This document shows positions 58,630-64,000 of a DNA stretch of 64,000 nucleotides, piece by piece; positions within the stretch are counted from its first letter, which is position 1; each line of letters begins with the position of its first letter. The notes beneath the pieces are model-generated. The model worked only from the letters and a program-made list of their open reading frames with translations, made no database searches and was not told where the DNA came from. The DNA comes from Spirochaetia bacterium UBA5763 (lineage in GTDB: Bacteria > Spirochaetota > UBA4802 > UBA5550): positions 354,640 through 418,639 of the forward strand of contig DIEX01000034.1 in NCBI GenBank assembly GCA_002418835.1, written 5' to 3'. A program made the position numbers and the translations under genes.

Positions 58630-60567
58630 ATGTCAAATCTGGAAAAATGGCAGTGGAAAGAGCAGGAATTAAAGCCGATCTCATGGAAGTTTTATGATAC
58701 ATGTGAGAAGTTCCCTGACAGAGAGGCTCAGCTTTTTAACGCCGCGCTTTATCATGGTGATAACAACGGCAGGTTCACATGGCGTGAAATGAAAGAACGT
58801 GTTGAGGCCATGGCCTGTGCGCTCATGTCTATGGGTATGGAGAAGGGTGACCGAATCGGCATAATGGCAGGGAGCAGCCCTCTCTGGACTCATTCTGATA
58901 TGGCAATCTGCTGCAGCGGCGGAGTGAGTGTCACAATATTTCCCACTCTCTCATTCAGGGAGGCCGGTTATATAATGAAGGACTCTGAAAGCAGATTTAT
59001 GTTTGTCGGTGATACAAAGAACCTGAAGATGATGCTGGACGGATTCAGCGAGATGCCTGCTTTGAAAAAAATAGTTATTCTTGATCATTCTTATGAAAGC
59101 AGTGATGACAGGGTAATTGGCCTTAAAAAGTTTATCGAAATGGGGAATGCCTGGAAGAAGGATAATTACGATAAATATATCGCGCGGAAAGACAGCATAA
59201 AGATTGATGACTGGTACACAATTATATATACATCCGGAACAACCGGTGAGGGTAAAGGTGTTGTTCTCAGCCATTTCAACGGCATATCACGAATGGCCGG
59301 AGTGGATGAATTCTGGACACGCTATGGAATGGATATTGATGAAACCGACCGGACTTTATGCTTCCTTCCTCTCTCTCATATTTTTGACAGAGGCTCGTGT
59401 CAGCTTGCGGCGATACTCTTCGGTTCAACTATAGCTTATGCTGACAAACCGGGAACGCTCTTTGATGATATGCAGAAGTATAATCCCACATGGATCAACT
59501 GCGTACCGAGACTTTATGAGAAGATATATATCCAGTTCAGGCAGACCATGGAGGAGAACCCCACGAAGAAGAAGATCTTTGACTGGGCGTTGAAAGTCGG
59601 TACTGAAGCTCTCGAATACAGGAAGGACGCAAACGGCGGGTATAATATGCATAAGGATTTTGACCTTGCATCAAAACTTCCGTTTATGCTGAGGATAAAG
59701 TTTAAAATAGCAGATAAGCTCTTTGCGAAAATAAGGGGGCTTTTCGGAAACAGTTTCAGGCATTCATTCTCCGCAAGCGCGGGGATCGCACCTGACCTCC
59801 TGAAGTTTTTCTATACCATAGGTCTTGCAGTAGTTGAAGGTTACGGATCAACAGAGAGCTTCAACGCCTGCATACTGAATCCTGTTACAGCATGCAAACC
59901 GGGATATATGGGTATAAATGCAAACGGCGGACAGACGAGGATTGCTGAAGATGGCGAGCTTGAGATCTCTGAAGCAGGAGTTTTCAGTCAGTACCTGAAT
60001 AAGCCGGAAATTACAAAAGATTCATTTACTGACGACGGATGGTTCATGACAGGTGACCTTGTAGTTCAGGATGAGAAGGGTTACTTTAAGATTATTGACA
60101 GAAAGAAGGCTATCATCTGTACAGCTGTTGGTAAGAACATCGCTCCTGCAAAACTGGAAAATCTTTTTTCAACAAGCAGTTATGTTGAGCAGGTTTTTTT
60201 TGTGGGTGATGAGAGAAATTTTATTACAGCTCTTATTGTACCGAACTTCAACTACTTTATGGATCTCTTTGCTAAAGAGGGGATTTCAGTTGATAAGTCA
60301 AAGTTCGTTATGGATGACTCCTCCGGTGTTGCGATCTGTACTAAGGTCGGTGATGATTTCACGAATAATCCCCGTCTTAAGGAACTGATAAAGAAAGAGG
60401 TGGATGCTGCTAACCAGAATCTTGAAAGCTTTGAGCAGATTAAAAATTATACTATACTCAATGAAAGGTTTACAGAGAATAATGGTATGCTTACACCTTC
60501 ACAGAAAACCAAGAAAAGAGTGATTCTCGACAGATTCTCACCAGAGATAGATAATATGTATAAGTAG
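58630..60567 (+). CDS. long-chain acyl-CoA synthetase (AMP-forming)
   Basis: A 645-residue AMP-binding enzyme activating fatty acids to acyl-CoA with ATP. The P-loop is IIYTSGTTGEGKG (about 204-216). GYGSTE (about 408), TGDL (about 480), and KIIDRKKAIICTAVGKNIAP (about 495) follow. A second ATG 36 bases upstream lacks a ribosome site. The chosen start has CCAGGAGGAAGT. The start fits the family (ESPISWKF-like). It could feed acyl groups for lipid remodelling or beta-oxidation. The CoA-transferases and FadH-like protein are compatible neighbours. A hairpin follows the stop. Confidence 0.93.
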   Translation: MSNLEKWQWKEQELKPISWKFYDTCEKFPDREAQLFNAALYHGDNNGRFTWREMKERVEAMACALMSMGMEKGDRIGIMAGSSPLWTHSDMAICCSGGVSVTIFPTLSFREAGYIMKDSESRFMFVGDTKNLKMMLDGFSEMPALKKIVILDHSYESSDDRVIGLKKFIEMGNAWKKDNYDKYIARKDSIKIDDWYTIIYTSGTTGEGKGVVLSHFNGISRMAGVDEFWTRYGMDIDETDRTLCFLPLSHIFDRGSCQLAAILFGSTIAYADKPGTLFDDMQKYNPTWINCVPRLYEKIYIQFRQTMEENPTKKKIFDWALKVGTEALEYRKDANGGYNMHKDFDLASKLPFMLRIKFKIADKLFAKIRGLFGNSFRHSFSASAGIAPDLLKFFYTIGLAVVEGYGSTESFNACILNPVTACKPGYMGINANGGQTRIAEDGELEISEAGVFSQYLNKPEITKDSFTDDGWFMTGDLVVQDEKGYFKIIDRKKAIICTAVGKNIAPAKLENLFSTSSYVEQVFFVGDERNFITALIVPNFNYFMDLFAKEGISVDKSKFVMDDSSGVAICTKVGDDFTNNPRLKELIKKEVDAANQNLESFEQIKNYTILNERFTENNGMLTPSQKTKKRVILDRFSPEIDNMYK

Positions 60568-60582
60568 CAAAAACTCCGTCAG

Positions 60583-60610
60583 GAGGGACCTGTTAAATGC
60601 AGGTACCCTC
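60583..60610 (+). terminator. hairpin after the acyl-CoA ligase
   Basis: GAGGGACCTG pairs with CAGGT-A-CCCTC (one bulged A) around 7 bases. No T run follows, so terminator function is moderate. Confidence 0.5.
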
Positions 60611-60685
60611 TACGGGTAATCACTGTTTAGCATCTTTTTTCCCGCCCGGTTTTAGAAAACAGTTCAGTTTTGATTCATAAATTAG

Positions 60686-60722
60686 TTGACATTTTTGTGT
60701 GTCTGTTCAATGGTCTGACCAT
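60686..60722 (+). promoter_or_regulatory. TTGACA promoter box with palindromic operator, dehydrogenase gene
   Basis: TTGACA (60686-60691), 17 bases, then AATGGTCTGACCAT (60709-60722). ATGGT-CTG-ACCAT is the palindrome. TGGT-3-ACCA matches the half-site pattern of FadR/PdhR/LldR-type GntR repressors. The operator overlaps where the -10 would lie. The gene starts about 100 bases later. Confidence 0.7.
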
Positions 60723-60821
60723 CAGGCAATTAAATTTCTGCGGCAGTTTTGCGTAATATCAGATGCAGATTGTTTTGATAAGATGATATCTTTTGTTATA
60801 TTTATTTTTCCGGAGGAAGAA

Positions 60822-61778
60822 ATGAAAAAAGCTGTTATTCTTAACACCGCAAAATTTAATTTTGACGGTAAACTTGATTTTGCCGGTCTCGAAAAAATAG
60901 TCGAAGTAGTCAGGTATGATGCGAGTTCCTCTGATGAAATTCTGAAAAGATCTGAAGGCGCGGATGTCATTATTACCAAGGAACTCCCTCTTCCGGAGGA
61001 GTTAATCCGTAAATTGCCTGATTCCTTAAAACTTATCTGTGAAGCAGGTACAGGATTCAATAATATTAATCTCCCCGCCGCGAAAGAGAGAAACATAACT
61101 GTCTGCAATGTTCCGGGATACAGCACTGGAGCAGTTGCCCAGCTTGCTGTATCATTTATACTCAGTTTAAGCTCCTCCCTGGCGCGGCAGCAGATTATGA
61201 TTAAACAGAACAGATTTGATAACTTCACAAAATCTCTACAGCTCCCTCATCATGAAGTGCAGGGGAAAACTCTGGGCGTAATCGGATCCGGCGCAATAGG
61301 GAGGCAGGTGATTAGGGTAGCCTCTGCTCTTGATATGAAAGTGTTTTATCATGATATCAATCCAGGCACTTTTGATGATGGTAATATAAAATATGCTCCT
61401 ATTGATACTCTTTTAAGGGAAAGTGATTTTGTAACACTCCATTGCCCTCTTACTGAAAAGACAAGATGTCTTATGGATATTAGTAAATTCAGGCTTATGA
61501 AAAAAACAGCTTATATCATCAATACATCACGCGGCGCTTTAATTAAAGAGAGTGATCTTATCGAAGCATTAAAGCATGGGGAGATAGCCGGTGCAGCTCT
61601 TGATGTGCAGGAGACTGAACCTCCGGCAACTGATAATCCGCTCTTTAAGATGGATAATGTTATAATGACTCCTCATATCGGTTGGCAGACTCTTGAGTCA
61701 AGACAGCGTCTTGTGGAGCAGCTTGCTGATAATATCCGGTTTTTCCTGGATGGCAAGCCTGTTAATGTTGTCAGTTAA
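60822..61778 (+). CDS. D-2-hydroxyacid dehydrogenase
   Basis: A 318-residue NAD-dependent dehydrogenase. GVIGSGAIGRQV (about 147-158) is the NAD fold. The catalytic set is Arg in NTSRGALI (about 234), Glu in LDVQETEPP (about 263) and His in MTPHIGWQT (about 282). Members act on D-lactate, D-glycerate or hydroxypyruvate. The shared operator with the lactate permease gene favours lactate or another 2-hydroxyacid converted to pyruvate (inference). The chosen ATG has CCGGAGGAAGAA upstream, and an earlier opening is not credible. Transcribed with its own operator. Confidence 0.88.
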   Translation: MKKAVILNTAKFNFDGKLDFAGLEKIVEVVRYDASSSDEILKRSEGADVIITKELPLPEELIRKLPDSLKLICEAGTGFNNINLPAAKERNITVCNVPGYSTGAVAQLAVSFILSLSSSLARQQIMIKQNRFDNFTKSLQLPHHEVQGKTLGVIGSGAIGRQVIRVASALDMKVFYHDINPGTFDDGNIKYAPIDTLLRESDFVTLHCPLTEKTRCLMDISKFRLMKKTAYIINTSRGALIKESDLIEALKHGEIAGAALDVQETEPPATDNPLFKMDNVIMTPHIGWQTLESRQRLVEQLADNIRFFLDGKPVNVVS

Positions 61779-62005
61779 GAGAAATCAGACTTTCCGGAGA
61801 TGAAGGTCCCGGTATCGTAGTAGTTAATGCTAAAAGAGTGTTAAATGAGGCCGCGATAGTTTGTAAATTCGCCGATAGAATTGAAGTTTTATAGCCAATA
61901 TTTTTGTCGATGTATATTTATTAGCAGTTTTACATCTTAATTTAGTCATTTTTTTCGTCTTGTAATTAATTTTTTTAAAAAACCTCCTGGACGGTTTCAA
62001 AAGTG
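61779..62005. other. spacer between dehydrogenase and permease
   Basis: About 230 AT-rich bases with no gene. It precedes the promoter and operator of the permease. Confidence 0.5.
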
Positions 62006-62050
62006 TTGACAAATTATGTATATAGTCTAATGGTCTGACCATTAGACTAT
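62006..62050 (+). promoter_or_regulatory. TTGACA box with 13-bp-arm operator, lactate permease gene
   Basis: TTGACA (62006-62011), 17 bases, then AATGGTCTGACCAT (62029-62042), exactly as before the dehydrogenase gene. Here the palindrome extends to 13-bp arms (ATAGTCTAATGGT, then CTG, then ACCATTAGACTAT, 62022-62050). It fits a GntR-type repressor of lactate uptake. The gene starts about 100 bases later. Confidence 0.8.
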
Positions 62051-62150
62051 CGGGTGTTAGATTGGCCGGTTAGCTTTAAAGTTCTAATCGGAAAAAAGAA
62101 AATATAGCATCCGTTTATTATTTTAATAAGATAATTTTGGAGGTTGGATT

Positions 62151-63827
62151 ATGGAAGTAAACCTGGGATTAGCTTTAATGGCATTTATTCCGATTCTTTT
62201 CACTATTGTGATAATGACTGCTTTTAACTGGCCGGCAAAAAAGGCACTACCGGTTGCCTGGCTCCTTTCAATTCTTATTGCATACTTCACATGGAGTATG
62301 GATTTGCATCATATTTTAGGTTATTCCTTATTCGGAGTACTGAAGGCTCTTGATGTACTTATTATTATTTTCGGCGCTATTCTTATTCTTAATACCCTGA
62401 AGCTGTCAGGCGGTATGGCAACGATTAATAATGGTTTTCTTAATATTACAGAAGATAAACGCATTCAGGCTGTAATCATAGGATGGATGTTCGGAGCAAT
62501 GATTGAGGGTGCTGCCGGTTTTGGTACTCCTGCAGCTCTTGCAGGCCCTCTTCTCGTGGGACTTGGTTTTCCTCCCCTTGCAGCAGCTATGGTGGCGCTT
62601 ATCTTTAACAGCACGCCTGTAAGCTTCGGCGCTGTGGGTACACCTGTCTTTGGCGCTATGTCAACGCTCGCGGGAAATCTCCCGAAGGACCCTGCAATTG
62701 TTGAAGGATTTAAACTTTCATTAGCGCAGTGGACTGCCATAGGTCATTCAGTTGTAGGTATCTTTATACCGCTTCTTGCTCTCTGTATGCTTACTAAGTT
62801 TTTCGGCAAAGAACGTTCTATTAAGCCTGCTTTTGAAGCAGCCCCATTCGCAATATTTGCAGGTATTGTTTTTATTGTTCCATATATCATTATTGCAACC
62901 TTCCTCGGCCCTGAGCTTCCATCATTAGTCGGTGCTCTTATCGGTTTGCCAATAATAATCATTGCTGCTAAGAAAGGTTTTCTTGTACCAAAAAAAGCAT
63001 GGCATTTTGCTGATAAATCCGAGTGGGAAGAGGACTGGAAAGCTGTTGTTGATACAGGTGAACTCGGTCAATCAACTATGTCTCTCGTGAAAGCGTGGAG
63101 CCCCTATATCATAATTGCATTAATACTTATTGTTACAAGAATACCTGAGCTCGGCCTTAAAGCTTTCCTTTCTGCACAGACAATCTCCATTAAAAATATT
63201 CTTGGAATTGAAGGATTGAACTATGGCCTCCCTTATCTTTATCTTCCTGGAACAGTTCCATTTATACTTGTCGCGATTATTACTCACTTTCTGCACGGAA
63301 TGAATGTGACAGAAATTAAAACAGCCTGGAAAACTTCATTCAAACAGATTCTCGGACCTGCTTTTGCTCTCTTCTTCGGAGTCGCGATGGTTCAGCTTAT
63401 GCTTAAATCAGGAACAAATTCAGCCGGTCTTGAGAGTATGATGACTACTATGGCTAAAGGTGTAGCATATATTTCAGGAAGTGCTTATGTATTTGTTTCA
63501 CCTTTTATTGGTGTACTGGGCGCTTTTATATCAGGTTCAAATACTGTTTCAAATATTCTTTTCGCATCACTTCAGTTTGAAACAGCAAAAATTCTTAACA
63601 TGTCAACTCTTCTTATCGTGGCGCTTCAGGTAATAGGCGGAGCAGTTGGAAATATGGTATGTGTAAATAATGTTGTTGCAGCATGTGCTACCGTCGGGAC
63701 CCCCGGTGTTGAAGGTAAAATAATAAGAAGAAATGCAATTCCGATGTTTATTATGGCAATGGCCATTGCTTCTGTATTCGCATTATTGATTTATAATGGT
63801 GTAGATCCATTTCCCGTTGGGAAATGA
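62151..63827 (+). CDS. lctP: L-lactate permease
   Basis: A 558-residue membrane protein with about 12-14 helices, family LctP/LldP. GMFGAMIEGAAGFGTPAAL (about 117-136), TPVFGAM and FIGVLGAFISGSNTVSNILFA (about 450-470) are diagnostic. It moves lactate (and related glycolate) with protons. GGAGGT precedes the ATG, and the promoter/operator is described separately. With the dehydrogenase upstream and a pyruvate:ferredoxin oxidoreductase beginning after it, lactate can be used for acetyl-CoA and reduced ferredoxin. Confidence 0.95.
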   Translation: MEVNLGLALMAFIPILFTIVIMTAFNWPAKKALPVAWLLSILIAYFTWSMDLHHILGYSLFGVLKALDVLIIIFGAILILNTLKLSGGMATINNGFLNITEDKRIQAVIIGWMFGAMIEGAAGFGTPAALAGPLLVGLGFPPLAAAMVALIFNSTPVSFGAVGTPVFGAMSTLAGNLPKDPAIVEGFKLSLAQWTAIGHSVVGIFIPLLALCMLTKFFGKERSIKPAFEAAPFAIFAGIVFIVPYIIIATFLGPELPSLVGALIGLPIIIIAAKKGFLVPKKAWHFADKSEWEEDWKAVVDTGELGQSTMSLVKAWSPYIIIALILIVTRIPELGLKAFLSAQTISIKNILGIEGLNYGLPYLYLPGTVPFILVAIITHFLHGMNVTEIKTAWKTSFKQILGPAFALFFGVAMVQLMLKSGTNSAGLESMMTTMAKGVAYISGSAYVFVSPFIGVLGAFISGSNTVSNILFASLQFETAKILNMSTLLIVALQVIGGAVGNMVCVNNVVAACATVGTPGVEGKIIRRNAIPMFIMAMAIASVFALLIYNGVDPFPVGK

Positions 63828-63847
63828 TTAAAGTAATGCTTACTCTC

Positions 63848-63884
63848 TCCCGCGCAGGATGCCCCCATTCCCGCGGGGATTTTT
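63848..63884 (+). terminator. terminator after the lactate permease
   Basis: CCCGCG and CGCGGG pair around 17 bases, and the hairpin is followed by ATTTTT. It lies 22 bases after the stop. Confidence 0.65.
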
Positions 63885-63886
63885 AA

Positions 63887-63923
63887 ATGCATAGTGGCAG
63901 TTTCCATTATTGCCACAATGCAT
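63887..63923. promoter_or_regulatory. 13-bp inverted repeat before the PFOR gene
   Basis: ATGCATAGTGGCA and TGCCACAATGCAT (one mismatch) around 11 bases, 35 bases before the start codon. It is a possible operator, or an RNA hairpin ahead of the ribosome site. Confidence 0.5.
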
Positions 63924-63957
63924 AATATTTTGAAGTAAATATTTAAGGAGACTTAAA

Positions 63958-64000
63958 ATGTCAAAGAAATTGAAATCAATGGACGGAAATACAGCGGCAG
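63958..64000 (+). CDS. nifJ: pyruvate:ferredoxin oxidoreductase, start only
   Basis: The gene is cut by the end of the window. The first 14 residues, MSKKLKSMDGNTAA, match the start of single-chain PFOR (typically MDGNxAAxxVAY), which converts pyruvate and CoA to acetyl-CoA, CO2 and reduced ferredoxin. AAGGAG precedes the ATG. Identification rests on this short segment plus the lactate context, so moderate confidence. Confidence 0.7.
   Translation, partial: MSKKLKSMDGNTAA

Noticed and set aside
61830..62042. A 70-residue minus-strand frame over the permease control region
   Set aside because: Covers the operator and promoter, basic low-complexity sequence, no ribosome site.
62465..62962. 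Two minus-strand frames inside the lactate permease gene
   Set aside because: Antisense to a clear permease and biased in composition.

Overview
The window looks like chromosomal DNA of an anaerobic or facultatively anaerobic bacterium of about 40-43% GC. A deep or uncultured member of the Spirochaetota is my best guess, but this is inference from gene content and not proof. Pointers are a stand-alone copy of the C-terminal tail usually attached to class III adenylate cyclases, a PilZ protein of the type found in Leptospira, a bactofilin, many STAS and SpoIIE-type partner-switching proteins, and a CheX protein. There is no phage, insertion sequence, CRISPR array or rRNA. One tRNA, Pro(GGG), is present.

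Layout. 0-3.2 kb: minus-strand housekeeping and envelope genes (Trm112-like protein, SurA/PpiD-like chaperone, CheX, metallophosphoesterase). 3.4-6.9 kb: a plus-strand cluster of queC, comF, STAS protein, polyprenyl synthase, TPR tail protein and bactofilin. 7-9.6 kb: half-size TauE/SafE, AmmeMemoRadiSam enzyme and UDP-sugar epimerase. 9.6-16 kb: two large exported proteins, one a 1293-residue Trp/Tyr-rich repeat protein and the other a beta-propeller/OmpA fusion, followed by six exact-length 42-bp tandem repeats. 16-26 kb: RNase H with an extra N-terminal domain, PilZ protein, and two large sensor kinases. One kinase carries receiver and SpoIIE phosphatase domains in a single chain. 26.6-28.7 kb: CoA-transferase and a VapBC toxin-antitoxin pair. 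28.7-31.7 kb: a tight five-gene operon encoding a cytochrome b, a small two-cluster Fe-S protein, a tetraheme cytochrome c, MetV and MetF. 32-37 kb: a lipoprotein with a foldable leader, a cyclic-nucleotide-gated K+ channel, a broken GGDEF gene and a STAS protein. 37-48 kb: histone H1-like peptide, tRNA-Pro, uvrC, SpoIIE phosphatase, avtA, radical SAM/HhH protein, HD protein, recO and corC. 48-57 kb: a degenerate GDPD, MBL hydrolase, outer-membrane protein, TetR regulator, STAS protein, a second CoA-transferase and an old-yellow-enzyme-type flavoprotein. 58.6-64 kb: acyl-CoA ligase, 2-hydroxyacid dehydrogenase, lactate permease and the first codons of pyruvate:ferredoxin oxidoreductase.

How the genes may work together. 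The right end reads as a lactate or 2-hydroxyacid to pyruvate to acetyl-CoA route. Its dehydrogenase and permease share the same TTGACA-N17-AATGGTCTGACCAT promoter-operator. The two CoA-transferases and the acyl-CoA ligase would handle the acyl-CoA products. The MetVF operon suggests that methylene-THF reduction is coupled to a membrane cytochrome chain. Three STAS proteins and two SpoIIE phosphatases point to a partner-switching network with inputs from phosphorelay kinases. The cyclase-tail protein and the cyclic-nucleotide-gated channel suggest cyclic-nucleotide signalling, although no cyclase lies in the window.

The most novel candidate is the cytochrome b / Fe-S / tetraheme / MetV / MetF operon. 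After it come the 1293-residue repeat protein, the 42-bp repeat array, and the leader RNA candidate in front of the lipoprotein gene near 32.8 kb. Coordinates, motifs and palindromes were read by eye. No database search was possible.
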